64,000 nt of DNA from Meconema thalassinum (Eukaryota > Arthropoda > Insecta > Orthoptera > Tettigoniidae): NCBI GenBank assembly GCA_946902985.2, contig OX336397.1, positions 188,608,813-188,672,812 on the forward strand. The letters run 5' to 3'. Made by a program: the position numbers and the translations under genes. Of this stretch, positions 1-10,534 are shown piece by piece. The notes beneath the pieces are model-generated. The model was given only the letters and a program-made list of their open reading frames with translations, ran no database searches and had not been told where the DNA came from. Position 1 is the stretch's first letter; each line of letters starts with the position of its first letter.

Positions 1-2
1 TG

Positions 3-302
3 TCAGGAACGCATATGTTTAACAATTGCCGTTCACAACGTTTATGCTTTCATTGTAAGGCTAGACATCACTCCCTTTTGCACAGACATGAAAAATCACG
101 GTTATCAGGACCACGCAGTTCCAATACCAAGTCTAATTCTGAGACTTCTCAAAATAGTGCGCAGTCGTATGCTCAAAGTTCTACCTCGCTTGGCAAAATT
201 CAGGTTTTATTATCTACCGTGCAGGTTCTATTGAAACCGCTTACGGAAAACGGATACCTATCAAGTGATTATCAGACAATGCCGCTACCAACAATTTTAT
301 AA
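3..302 (+). pseudogene. BEL/Pao gag C-terminal fragment with nucleocapsid finger
   Basis: The readable frame includes the spacing LCFHCKARHHSLLH, which matches the CysXXCys...HHxLLH finger that ends the Gag part of Pao-type polyproteins. It binds the element RNA during particle assembly. The fragment then becomes Ser/Thr/Gln-rich and stops at 302, just before the protease-like part. The start is not visible because the element runs off the left edge. The family is inferred from the finger and from the pol frames that follow. Confidence 0.6.
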
Positions 303-1020
303 GGGAATCTTTGGTACAAAAGTTAGGTCTCCCAAAACATCGTACCTCAATAGAGCTTACAGGAATAAACTGCTCTAAATCTCAATCCTTAAGCTTTGCT
401 AAAGTAGATCTGAAGGACTCTAATAAACTTGGTACGCAGTTGCAATTAGATTGTTTGATTATAAAGTCTATAGGCAACAACATTCCTGGCACTTCTTATC
501 CTATTCAAAGTTGGAATATCCCGAATTTTGTCCAGCTCGCTGTCCCTCATTTCAACAGAGCTTCGCCCATAGAGCTTCTTTTCAGCTCAAGCGTGTTTTG
601 GCAATGTCTTCATTCCAATAAAGTAAAAATTGCTCCTAATATTTTCTTCCGCGAAACTGATTTTGGTTGGATCGCTACTGGTCAAATACATCGTAATCCT
701 ATTCAAACTGTATCAAATTGTTATTTTGTTGGGGCCGATTTAAGTCAAGAGCTGACTAAGTTCTGTGATCTTGAGAATGTTCAGGCTACTTCTTCCTCTT
801 CTCTTCTAACGAAATTTGTGAAAAGTTATACAAGGAAACCACTGTTCGAACTGCTGAAGGCAGATTTATAGTAACTCTTCCACGTATTCCTAATCCACCC
901 GCCATTACGGGCTCACATTCCAGAGCACTCAGGGCGCTATTTGCTATTGAAAATCGGTTCAAACAAGATGCCTCTGTTAAAACTCAGTATGCTTCCTTTA
1001 TGGAGGAATACGAATGATCT
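303..1020 (+). pseudogene. BEL/Pao protease-like region and protease-RT linker
   Basis: The frame 311-871 carries VQKLGLPKHRTSIELTGI near its start and ETDFGWIATGQI near its end. These match the two ends of the retropepsin-like (DUF1758-type) domain of Pao polyproteins, where FGWxxxG closes the domain. A different frame from 872 to 1016 continues with RFIVTLPRI and a SRALRALFAIENRF stretch, which in this family links protease to reverse transcriptase. Two frame changes and a TGA at about 1015 break it. The catalytic Asp motif expected just upstream (220-310) is not readable. Confidence 0.6.
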
Positions 1021-1026
1021 AATCAC

Positions 1027-1503
1027 ATGGAGATAATTTCTAAATCAGAAAAAATTGACCATGCCTTTAAGGAAATCGTTTATCTAAATCATCACCCGGT
1101 ATGGAAAAATTCTTTAACACAAGACAATATAAGAGTAGTTTTTAATGGGTCATCACCAGAATCCAATGGAGTCTCTTTAAATGATACCTTGCCATGTGGT
1201 CCCGCTATTCAAACAGATCTCACCTCTGTCTTGCTTAATTTTCGACGATTTTCTATTGCTGTAATCTCCGATATTAAACAGATGTACCGGCAGATTCTCG
1301 TAAATTCTGAGCAGCAAGATCTGCAAAGAATATTGTGGCGCGATGAGAGTTCCAAACCCATAAAAATATTTAGATTGAAGACTGTGACATATGGCCTGAA
1401 GCCTTCAGCCTTTCTTGCGATTCGGTCTCTCCACATGTTAGCAGAACAAGATGGTCATCTGTATCATCCTTTGGCCTCTGAGGCCATTTTATGTTGACGA
1501 TTT
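1027..1503 (+). pseudogene. BEL/Pao reverse transcriptase domain
   Basis: This encodes the fingers and palm of a Pao reverse transcriptase. Visible motifs are VVFNGSSPESNGVSLND, the DIKQMYRQI block containing the first catalytic Asp, and LKTVTYGLKPSAFLA. The frame closes with TGA at 1495-1497, but the sequence at 1487-1503 reads FYVDDF in the neighbouring frame. The YVDD active site is therefore present and displaced by a single-base indel. The enzyme would copy element RNA into cDNA in cytoplasmic particles; this copy cannot make an intact one. Confidence 0.85.
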
Positions 1504-1540
1504 CTAGTATTCTTTCCCTAATATTTCTGAAGCACTCCTT

Positions 1541-2900
1541 GTGTGCGAAGATTTGAAATCCCTACTCCTAGGAGGTGGTTTTCCGCTCCGTAAATGGACT
1601 TCAAATTCTACTGAATTTATATCAACATTTTCTTCGGAGGTCCCAGTTAATACATTTGTTGCTATTCCTACTGAGGAAGCAGCCGTAAAAGCATTGGGTG
1701 TTTTTTGGTGTCCTTCTTCTGATACGGTCTCTTATCGGGTACATTTGTAAGAATCTCACCCTGTAACTAAGAGACAAGTTTTGTCAGAAATCGCAAAAAT
1801 CTTTGACCCTTTGCAATATATTGCTGCTATAGTTATTGTTGCAAAAAAATTCCTGCACAAGCTTTGGTCATTAAAATCTGACTGGGATGAAAAGCTCCCC
1901 TTCCCTCTTCTAGAAGAATGGTTAGAGTATCGCAGCAGCTTGCTAGATCTCTCCAAAGTTTCTATACCCCGCCTTTTAATTTCTAATCCCTTATGCCAGC
2001 AGTATGACCTGCATGTATTTTATGATAGTTCAGAACGGGCTTATTGCTGCTGTGCATACATAGTAGGACGTTCCTCATCTACTTTTCCTGAATTTTCTAA
2101 TTTAGTGCGCGCAAAATCAAAGGTTGCTCCACTTAAAACTGTATCGTTGCCTAGATTAGAATTATGCGCTGCTTTAATGGTGACAGAATTAGTTACTAAA
2201 CTTAATGTCAGTTTAAAATTAAAATTTTCCCACATATTTTTTGGAGCGATTCTTCTATTGTACTAGCTTGGATTTCCAAGCCTTCTTCTCATTGGAATAC
2301 CTTTGTGGCAAATCGCGTTTCTAAGATTCATGAAGTTTCCCATTCTGAACAATGGAGACATGTTCCTAGCCTTGAAAACCCCGCGGACATAATATCACGT
2401 GGTTGCACGCCTAAAAAATTCTGTACTGGAATGGTCCTCCTTGGCTTAGTCAGGAACCATCTTGCTGGCGTCGCTTAGCTAATCAATTTGCAGAAGAAGT
2501 ACCTGATGCCCGCGCTGACCTTGTCACGTCGCATCTTATTTCTACTTCCACTAGTCTTTTTCAGAGGTACTCTTCATTTGATAAATTGATTCGTGTAGTG
2601 TCTTATATATTTCGGTGGAAATATTTGGTAATTGATCAACCTTTGAAGCCTCAACCCTTTCTCACCAGAGTAGACTTAGAATTTGCTACTCGCAAAATTT
2701 TGTTGCTCGTACAGCAGGAAGTATTTGCTCCTGAAAAGCAAGCTCTTATAAGTGGTAAGGATTTACCCAAGTCTAGCAGGCTTTCACCACTCACTCCTTT
2801 TCTAGACCAGGATGGTATAATATGTGTGGGCGGAAGATTAGCTAAGTATAGTTGTGAGGATGGAAAAAACATCCCATCATCCTTCCTTCAAAGCATCCTA
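1541..2900 (+). pseudogene. BEL/Pao connection, RNase H and pre-integrase region
   Basis: After YVDD the frames 1541-1750, 1781-2266 and 2586-2915 follow the usual Pao order. The 1781-2266 frame has the strongly typical series IAKIFDPLQYIA, LWSLKSDWDEKLP and a KSKVAPLKTVSLPRLELCAA block, marking the RT connection and start of RNase H. The segment 2267-2585 carries the rest of RNase H in broken frames (for example WISKPSSHW-like and NPADIISRG-like words). The frame 2586-2915 includes ICVGGRLAKY, typical of the region just before the integrase zinc finger. Confidence 0.75.
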
Positions 2901-2915
2901 TCACTACCCTTATAA

Positions 2916-4029
2916 TAAAAAAGTTTCATTATCAACACCTTCATGCGGGCACTCGTATCTTGCTCTGTCTAATTCGTGAACTCGATTGGGTCATTAATGG
3001 CGTTCATGAGGTTTCCTCTGTTTTCAAAAAGTGTATACCTTGTTTTAAGGTTAAACCACGCCTGCTACGCAGATTATGGGTAATTTACCTACATTTCGTT
3101 CAGAACCTAGTACGCCCTTCGCTCTTACGGGGATTGATTACGCTGGTCCTTACGTATATCAGACCAATCCCTCTTCATCCAAGCGCAAAATCTTAGGTAA
3201 ACTTTACATCTCGTTATTCGTATGTATGGTGACGGGAGCTATCCACCTCGAGTTGGTTACAAATGCTTGTCTATCTTATTTTTTGGCCGCCTTTTCTAGA
3301 TTTGCTGCTAGAAGGGGTGTTCCGTCTTAAGTCTTTTCAGATAATGCAAAATTTTTTGTAAGTGCTTCTGATCTCTGGAAAAAGGTGCTAGGCTCCCCTT
3401 CTGCTAAAGGAAAAATGTCCAACTTTTCCTATTCTAAAGGGTTCAAATGGCATTTCACCCCGCCTTACGCTCCAAATCATGGGGGCCGATGGGAGTCTTG
3501 CATAAAACTTACTAAGAGACAGCTCAAGAAAACTCTTGGTCCTACCATACTTTCATATGAGGAATTTAATTATTTAATTATTCAAGTCGAAGGTATCGTA
3601 AATTCTAGACCCCTGACTCCTCTTTCCAACGATCATAACGATCTTTTACCTTTAACACCCAGTCCCTTTTTGATTGGCGGTTCATTAGCTGCTACTCCGC
3701 CTTTGCTGGTTCGACGCTGTGATCCTAGCTTAACAATTTTTTGGAGAAAAGTAGAATCTTTGCGCTGTTCTTTTTGGCGCCGAAGGAAACTAGAGAATCT
3801 CAGCTTGCTAAATAGGCGCGAGAAGTGGCGGCTTCCTCAACCAGATGTACGAGTATGGGACATGGTTCTTCTTCGAGACCCATCTCTGCCTCTCGTGTGG
3901 AATCTAGGCAGAGTTATTCATTGCCACTTTGGCCGTGATAAACACGTCAGAGTTGTTGATGTTTTAACTAATAAAGGTCTTTACACCAAACCTATTTCTG
4001 CTATCTCTGTTTTGACTTTCGAGTCTTAG
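2916..4029 (+). pseudogene. BEL/Pao integrase
   Basis: The integrase zinc-finger area (2916-3075) holds HYQHLHAGTR-like and CIPCFKVKP words. The core starts near 3076 with PFALTGIDYAGPY, supplying the first catalytic Asp. The second, in VFSDNAKFF, lies just after an in-frame TAA at 3328-3330. The third residue is the Glu of HGGRWESCI (about 3490). The C-terminal part contains GIVNSRPLTPLS, LTPSPFLIGG and WDMVLLRD, all typical of Pao integrases. It would insert element cDNA into chromosomes. The in-frame stop splits the core, so this copy is inactive. Confidence 0.85.
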
Positions 4030-4363
4030 TTTACTCCTCGTCTGTTATCCATGTTTGTTTTGACTGATTCTTTTGTTTGTTTTTATTCGGAGTTCTCGGA
4101 GCATGATCACTTTTCGTGATATTTTCAATGTTTAGCATGGCCCACTTGTCGGTCAAATTTGTTTCTTGTTACCGAGATCCTCGAATGATAATTATTTCTT
4201 TGGAAATGTATTCATTGTTTAATCAATATGCACAATCTTGTTATTAACCACCCATTTATAAGATATTAAGTTACTCACCTAAATGTTTAGGGCTATCGCA
4301 ACACATCACTGCATTACCTACACTGGGTTTCTCTGTTCCGTGCTCGCTGTTGCCTCCAGTTCG

Positions 4364-4444
4364 TGACGTCATTTTTCCTGGACAGCCAATTAGCAGTGGT
4401 GTTCCTGTCACCTGTGACTCGGCAGGTTCCCGGCCATATATAAC
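4364..4444 (+). promoter_or_regulatory. BEL/Pao LTR promoter: CRE, CCAAT and TATA boxes
   Basis: A perfect palindromic CRE/ATF site TGACGTCA is at 4364-4371, a CCAAT box at 4386-4390 and a TATA-like CATATATAACC at 4434-4444. The spacing is that of a pol II promoter, and the position downstream of integrase fits the U3 part of a 3' LTR. An AATAAA at about 4942-4947 would serve as the R-region polyadenylation signal. The LTR probably covers roughly 4100-4980; its exact ends are not determinable from one copy. Confidence 0.6.
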
Positions 4445-5107
4445 CTCCACTCATCTTATTGGTGAGGTCCATTCCAGTCCATTCTTCGTCTGGGTGCATT
4501 CTTCGCACAGTCTGCTGCCACCACCATACAGGCCATGCAGGGCCTATAATACTTTGAGTATTCTTCGAAGAGCAGGTTTCTCTTCTCATGGCCGCTCTGC
4601 GTCTACACTTCTGCCAAGATGTCAGAGTCACCGCTCTGCAGATATTCTGAGGCCACTACTCTTTAACCTTTGCTACAAACCACAGCAAGAAACATCGTAC
4701 ATACCATCAAGTGTGATTAGCAAAATTAACCGCAGAAATACTTCGCCAGATAAGCTTTAAGAAAAGGTATGTCAACAAGGTCTATCACGCACAGCTGTCA
4801 CAGCATATCTTGTTTACCAACGTTTTATTATTTATCTTTTTAATCCGAAGTGGATAAGTTCAAAGAACTCTTTTCTGAAGTTTTTCTGATGGTTTTTAAT
4901 TATTTATTGTTGTTATTCATTCAAATTGTTGCACCATGTTGAAATAAATTATATACATATCGTTACAGAATATGTTTGAGTTAGAAGTCCATTCAGCCCT
5001 AATATTAATTCAGTCTAATGCTTCCCCACAAAGCTATACATTCCAAGCTAATGCTTGATGCAGTTCTCCCTCTATGAGTTGAAGTTTTTTAGGGCATACT
5101 CCACCAA

Positions 5108-5770
5108 ACAATAACTTAGCTACTGTCAGCACAGCATGTGGTGTAGACATCACCTACAATATGGCCTAGGGTGCCAAAAGGGTGACCCTGCATTACCAAT
5201 AACTTAATTACTGTCAGCACAGCAAGTGGTGCAGACTTAACCTACAATAGGGCCCAAGGTGCCAACAGAGTAAACCTACGTTACTAAAAACTTAGATACA
5301 GTAAGCACAGCACGTGGTGTAGACTTCACTTACAATAAGGCCCAGGGGTGCTAACAGAGTGAACCTACATTACTAATAACTTAGCTACTGTTAGCACAGC
5401 ATGTGGTGTAGATTTCACCTACAATAGGGCTCATGGTGCCAACAGAGTGAACCTTCATTACCAATAACTTAGCAACTGTTAGCACAGCATGTTGTGTAGA
5501 CTTCACCTACAATAGGGCCCAGGGTTCCAACAGAGTAAACATCCAAAACCAATAACTTACCTACTGTTCACAGAGCATGTAGTGTTGACTTAACCTACAA
5601 TATGGCCCACGTTGCCAACAGGATGACCTTGCGTTACCAATAACATAGCTACTCTTAACACAGCATGTGGAGTCAACTTCACCCAAAATAGGGCCCAGGA
5701 TGCTAACAGAGTGAACCTGAATTACCGATAAATTAGCCATTGTTAGCACAGCATGTGGAGTAGACTTTAC
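5108..5770 (+). repeat. 88-bp minisatellite, about 7.5 units
   Basis: A tandem array with a unit of about 88 bp. Each unit contains TAACTTAGCTACTGT, CAGCATGTGGTGTAGAC, TTCACCTACAATAGGGCCC and GCCAACAGAGTGAACC. Unit starts fall near 5112, 5200, 5288, 5377, 5465, 5553, 5638 and 5726. Units differ by substitutions and small indels. The array stops abruptly at 5770, where a transposon is inserted, and a unit fragment reappears at about 9219-9262. Short frames read through it are not genes. Confidence 0.9.
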
Positions 5771-6017
5771 GGAATTCGTATAATGTCCGTTGCCTGCCGC
5801 CATTAAAATCCGAAAAATGTTCTATAGAAATGGCCAATGTTACTAATATACAGGGGTTGAATATTTTATCGCTAGAGGGTGTTATTGCATTTTTTCACAG
5901 TGCTAACATTATTGTTTCCAGACCAATGGTTTCCACCTAGACCAATAAAGGTTAGTTAGCGCGTCCTGCGTTAGCTAACATAAACACCCTTCGTTTTTGT
6001 CACTCACAGTGGGGGTA

Positions 6018-6476
6018 TAGGCCAGGCGACAGGTAATTCAATAAGGACATAATTAGTGGAAAGCTGCAAATTGCTTTAATCGCTTTATTTGGACCCAGAT
6101 ATTACTCTCTCTAGTTTTCCCCCTCGAGCGAAGTCGGCGTTGGCCCTTCTGGCCCTAAGAAGGTACCATTTTTGGATTTTTGCAAATATCTCCCAAACCA
6201 TCAACTTTACTACCTGTTATAACAAATAATCTAGAGTAAATTTCCTACAAAAATGTGCCCTGCCTTTTGTCTCTAATGTGAACCGTTACGATGCTACGAC
6301 CATTCAAAGTGGAGCCCTTTTTGATTCTTGCAGAAAAGCTATGGAAATGATATGCCATATCAAAGTTTCTACATAAATATTTGTCACCATTCCAGGTGCA
6401 CAAGCTGTTAACTTGTTACAAGTATAACAGCTTTTCAATGTAAACAGCTGTGGCAAAGTACTAACCATTAATATCA
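6018..6476 (+). repeat. Long inverted repeat, left arm
   Basis: It begins TAGGCCAGGCGACAGGT and includes TTTCCCCCTCGAGCGAAGT and CAGCTGTGGCAAA. It pairs as a diverged reverse complement with 8366-8840 over nearly its whole length. Both arms contain the word TTTTTGCAAATATCTCCC. Such long arms are typical of some DNA transposons. Confidence 0.85.
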
Positions 6477-6499
6477 TTTTGCAATATTGCGTTTTGGAC

Positions 6500-8263
6500 T
6501 ACAGAACAGCATGTGGCTGCACGGTGTGCACGGATCTCGCGGGATGATGCGGACTTGAGAAAATTTGTTGGATGGTTATCAACTCACGATCCCTTTCCTC
6601 GTGGACAACACATTGTTTAGTTAAGCACAGGAGTTGTCGGGGATGAACAAATCACTTGTCATATGGCCTATGAAATTGGAATTGCAGCACAAAAAGGCAT
6701 AACCGGCAACAACTTTCGCGATGTAAAGTTCCTTAAAAAAATCGCGTGTTGCCTCTCCGCGCGGTAAATTCGAAAATAAAAATCTGCAACACGGATATTC
6801 CTGTTGATCCTCTTGTGCTTTTCCGACGCATTTGCCTTGCAAAGAAATCCGATGCAGAATTGAAACAATATTTCCAGTTTGAACTAGCTCCATATCCGGT
6901 TGCGATCTTCGATGAAGTGGGAATGCGTGAGACGCAAAAGTCTGTGTTATACAAATTATTCCATCCTGTCACCGTGAGCCCACATTTGAGGACCGACACA
7001 ACGTCCTCGACCGAGGATATCTTCTGCACCGTGTAATACTTTTGTCGACATTAGTGCCAAATATGTGAATTACGTTAAAAGATACTTCAAAAACAGTGTC
7101 ATTATTTTCGATGTGTATCCTGACGACCCAGCAGCTCGCAGTACCAAGTCCGCTGAACGTCTTCGACGATCGCACAAGCATGATGCTGCTAATGTTTTTT
7201 TAATGAGTTCATGACGGCACATATGCCACAAGCAAAATTTTTGTCTAATGACACAAACAAACGAAAATTGATCGACATGTTGTGCGTTAATTTGGAAAGC
7301 GAAGGAATCGAAACCAGACAAGCTCCAGAAGATGCCGATGTGCTCATCGTTACCACCGCACTCGAGTTATCTCGGTCCGACAATTCGGTCATTATAGTGG
7401 CTGAAGATATAGATATCCTGGTCATCTTGGCGGCTCGTGTGCCAACCTCCACGAAAATGTATTATATGAAACCCGGCAAAGGTTCAACCAAACAACAACT
7501 ATTTTGCACAACAAGTTTCAATCTCCTGCCGTGTGTGCAAGAAAACATCCTCTTTTTGCATGCGTTTAGTGGGTGCGATACAACGTCTTCGTTTCACAGG
7601 CAGGGAAAAATGAAATTCGTAACACTGCTGAAGAGTAATGAGGAACTGCAGACAGCTGTTAGGGTTTTCCGAGACGTGAACGCAAACCCCCATGAAATTG
7701 ACAAAGCGGGCCAGTTGATTTTGGCTAGGCTTTATGACAACAAAACCACGGGAAATACCCTGAATGAGTTGCGGTTCCAACTGTCTGCAAAATCTCTTTG
7801 CAAACATCGATTTAATCTCGCAAGCTTACCTCCCACCAAATCAGTGGCACGTGAGCACTCTTTAAGAACATACCATCAAATCAAACATGGTATGGAAATG
7901 ATACAGATCCACTGGATTGAGGCTGGAAAAATTCTCAATGTGGTTTGGCTCCCATACCTACTTCTAAACACAGTGTCCAGTAAATGTTCGAAAGGATGTA
8001 ACGCAGCGTGTGGTTGCAGGAAAACGGGCCTCCGATGCTCCAGAATCTGTATGAATTGTATGGGACGGTCATGTACAAATGCTGCCGAGGAAGATGATAT
8101 GGATGATTGTGACGGAGACTTCGATGTTAATCTTGAACGCCCTATGACGTCGGACAAATGTACCAATACAGACGATGAAAGCGATGACGGAGAAATTGAG
8201 GCAGACGATGAAGACTGCAGCCTTCATCAAAACGGTTTAAAATCGACTATCCTTGACATTTGA
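6500..8263 (+). pseudogene. FEN/XPG-like nuclease plus CXC-domain transposon protein (orphan family)
   Basis: The 3' part (7211-8263, 350 codons) is open. The coding trace continues upstream in other frames: 6746-7036 has FRRICLAKKSD, FELAPYPVAIFDE and KSVLYKLF; 7030-7210 has SVIIFDVYPDD. An in-frame TAG lies at about 6616-6618. The words QAPEDADVLIV, VAEDIDILVIL and FSGCDTTSSF follow the order of acidic motifs in FEN1/XPG (PIN-fold) nucleases. The C-terminal part, CSKGCNAACGCRKTGLRCS then CMNCMGRSC, matches the Tesmin/TSO1 CXC DNA-binding pattern. An Asp/Glu-rich tail follows. I recall related uncharacterised proteins in arthropods. It is the only gene in the element, so a role in mobility is inferred, not shown. 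At least two frameshifts and one stop make it a pseudogene. Confidence 0.6.
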
Positions 8264-8365
8264 ACAGTGGAAGAGGACTCCTGGGCACACCACTTAAAAA
8301 AAACGCGCCATTTACTCTACCGCCAGGTGTTGTGGAAAAGAGTGATTTTATGGCAACACTACGCA

Positions 8366-8840
8366 ATAATAATACTAATGGTAGGTAATTTGCCACAGCT
8401 GTTTACATTGAACTTGTAACAAGTTAACAGCTTGTGCACCTGGAATGCTGTCAAATATATATAACATGTAGAACGTTGATATGGCATATCATTTCCATAG
8501 CTTTTCTGCAAGAATCAAAAAGGGCTCCACTTCGAATGGTCATAGCATCGTAACGGTTCACATTCGAGATAAAAGGTAGGGAACATTTTTGTAGGAAATT
8601 TTCTCTAGATTATTTGTTAAAATGGGTATTTTTTTGATAAAGTTGATAGTTTGGGAGATATTTGCAAAAATCCTAAAAATGGTACCTTCATAGGGCCAGA
8701 AGGGCCTACGCCAACTTCGCTCGAGGGGGAAACCTTGGGAGAGTAATATCTGGATCCAAATTAAGCGATTAAAGCAATTTCCAGCTTTCCACTAATTATT
8801 TCCTTATTGAGGCTTCTTTTCCGACCTTTCGACTGGCCTA
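8366..8840 (-). repeat. Long inverted repeat, right arm
   Basis: Reverse complement partner of 6018-6476. Read on the minus strand it begins TAGGCCAGTCGAAAGGT, and shares AATAAGGA, TTTCCCCCTCGAGCGAAGT and the CAGCTGT/AACAAGTTAACAGC area with the left arm. Substitutions and small indels show the two arms have diverged. Confidence 0.85.
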
Positions 8841-9168
8841 GTAGTCACGCATCAATAATCTTTATCCAGGCCAATGATTTTGCCTAGTAGTACAATCAGT
8901 AATTTTCACCAATAATTTCGTGCAGAGTCGCCGGGGAAGTGAATTTGGCATCATTACCTAATCAAACATGGCGACGTGTTTTTGGTACGTTTATTACTTG
9001 AAAGTTAATGTTGATAATATCCTTATTTTGAAAATGTGAACGTGGTGTTTGTTAATGGTAGTTGGCTTTAATAACGTGGCACAGTAAGTACAATCCATTT
9101 TCAGAGCGCTAACAAAAATAACGCACTTTTAAAACGGGCAACGGAAAATACACGAGTGCCGACTTTAC

Positions 9169-9290
9169 CTTTAGGGGCAGATAACCTCGTAGTTCCATCC
9201 CTAAATGCAACAACTAACTAAGACTTCACCTACAATAGGGTCAAGGGTGCCAACAGAGTGAACCCGCATTATGAATACAATAACATCAGC
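9169..9290 (+). repeat. Continuation of the 88-bp minisatellite beyond the inserted transposon
   Basis: GACTTCACCTACAATAGGG, GTGCCAACAGAGTGAACC and a degraded CATTA...AATAAC reappear at about 9223-9280, matching the unit before 5770. The bases 9169-9220 fit a unit poorly, so this stretch is either very diverged or locally rearranged. Confidence 0.65.
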
Positions 9291-9317
9291 AAATACTCGC
9301 TGTTAAAATAAGAAATA

Positions 9318-9440
9318 TTAATCAGAGAGGAAATATAAAACCTTTATCTGATGTTCCACTTTAACTGCCCAGGTTTTATCTTCGTACTTATCACCAGACT
9401 CATCCAGCAGAATATAAGAGGGCAACAGGTCAATTGATTC
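9318..9440 (-). CDS. Candidate terminal exon of an unknown (possibly host) gene
   Basis: On the minus strand a splice-acceptor-like TTTCTAG ends at 9441 and is followed by 41 codons ending in TAA at 9318-9320. The translation has a balanced composition with no low complexity, for example LLPSYILLDESGDKYEDKTW and KVEHQIKVLYFLSD. No upstream exon, branch point or polyadenylation signal is clear, and I do not recognise the family. It may be a chance open frame. It is listed because it is the only sequence here with host-like coding character outside mobile elements. Confidence 0.25.
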   Translation of the reverse strand, partial: ESIDLLPSYILLDESGDKYEDKTWAVKVEHQIKVLYFLSD

Positions 9441-10526
9441 CTAGAAAGTAAACGTAAACGTAAAGCATACAGACAGACCGAATAACAGTACTAAGTTACG
9501 TGCAGCAATAACATATTAAACATATCGTAAGCCTACTATTTGGTAGCAAGTAGTCACTAATCCTTGCTTGTCATGCACATCATTATACTATGAATTACCA
9601 ATAATGATCGCTGACAGCTGTCAAAGCTAGCACGTGGGGAATGCTGCATTGCCACTGAGGTAGTTCATGACTCATAACATTCCAAGAGGCTTGCAGGAAG
9701 ACACAAGTTAGCTCCCCTGCCTGGCGCTCCAATGACCGTGACGAGTGAAGACACACCGAATCAAACCATGTGCGTACAGCTGTGTCGGCATACATTGCAA
9801 CATTGCTTGTTGTGTTGCTATGGAGACCGTTACCTCTCTCGTCTCCACTCCTCACCTGACCGTTCAAGTGGACGACAGCTTTCACCGAGCATCTTTTGTA
9901 AATCAGAGTATAAGAATGCTATGTTACATAATACAACTTACAATATCAGGCAATTCATCAGTTTCAGACATCCATTCTGGCTCACTCTTAATGAGTGGTT
10001 GTTGCTCCATATTGTTCAGCTAACTAGAACACACAAAGTGCGCTTACGAGACCGTACTTATACCAACACGCTAACTAATTTTAATAGATACCGGTAACAC
10101 ATCAAATGAGGTAGTTTCAGAACTCAGAATTCAAGTTAGGCACTGGTAATGAGAAGCGGTAAAACTTATCCGACCAAGGCGCTCGACGTTATAGGCTAAG
10201 GTATAAGTTGGGGTATAGAATGTCGTTGCAGTATAAAGAATGAGTCCACTGAAATGAAGCGTCCTTATCCCTAAACAGGCTAACACAAAGCTCACCACAA
10301 TTTGATGGGGCAGGCGGAATGAATACCGCTAAGTTACATTACAAACCTACCAACGTGAAAGTCAACTCAAGTCAAACCACGAGTACTGAGAAATTGGCAG
10401 TAACTGGATACAATTATTGAGTTTGAGAAATTACAAGACAATAATTCTCCCGACTCGAGTTACAAGAAACCCACTTCAAACCAAACACAACTTATCCCTT
10501 TTTGCACCAACATTGAATGGAAGGGT
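9441..10526. other. No gene recognised; unassigned intergenic sequence
   Basis: Mixed-composition sequence without recognisable domains, repeats or TE ends. The longest open frame (about 121 codons at 9732-10097, plus) has no motif and looks accidental. Confidence 0.5.
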
Positions 10527-10534
10527 CTCAAAGG

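Larger units (their letters stand above)
1..4980 (+). mobile_element. BEL/Pao LTR retrotransposon, 5'-truncated by the window edge
   Basis: The plus strand reads in BEL/Pao order: a Cys/His gag-type finger, protease-like region, reverse transcriptase, RNase H and integrase, followed by a stretch with LTR promoter and polyadenylation signals. The 5' LTR and most of gag lie outside the window. The coding frame is broken at several places, so this copy is not functional. The right edge near 4980 is an estimate: an AATAAA-type signal is at 4942 and an ACA trinucleotide at about 4978, but with only one LTR in view the ends and TSD cannot be fixed. Confidence 0.85.
5771..9160 (+). mobile_element. 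Unassigned DNA transposon with 8-bp TSD and long inverted repeats
   Basis: The element is 3390 bp and flanked by the direct 8-mer GACTTTAC (5763-5770 and 9161-9168). Its ends form 24-bp terminal inverted repeats, GGAATTCGTATAATG... against GGCACTCGTGTATTT..., with 19 of 24 matches. Inside these lie inverted repeats of about 460 bp (6018-6476 and 8366-8840). Between them is one broken gene with a nuclease-like and a CXC-type domain. It sits inside the minisatellite. hAT, P, Merlin and Zisupton also make 8-bp duplications, but I see no transposase of those groups. An alternative is two nested units, the inner one bounded by the long repeats at 6018 and 8840. Confidence 0.7.

Noticed and set aside
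4314..4760. Open frames of 105 and 136 codons on both strands in the BEL LTR
   Set aside because: They overlie promoter and R-region signals, lack motifs and have no family resemblance.
5108..5770. Tandem array considered as a CRISPR-like array
   Set aside because: The 88-bp units are contiguous without unique spacers, and the sequence is eukaryotic.
9732..10097. 121-codon plus-strand frame and its overlapping 92-codon neighbour
   Set aside because: No codon-level or motif evidence; overlapping frames on both strands suggest chance.
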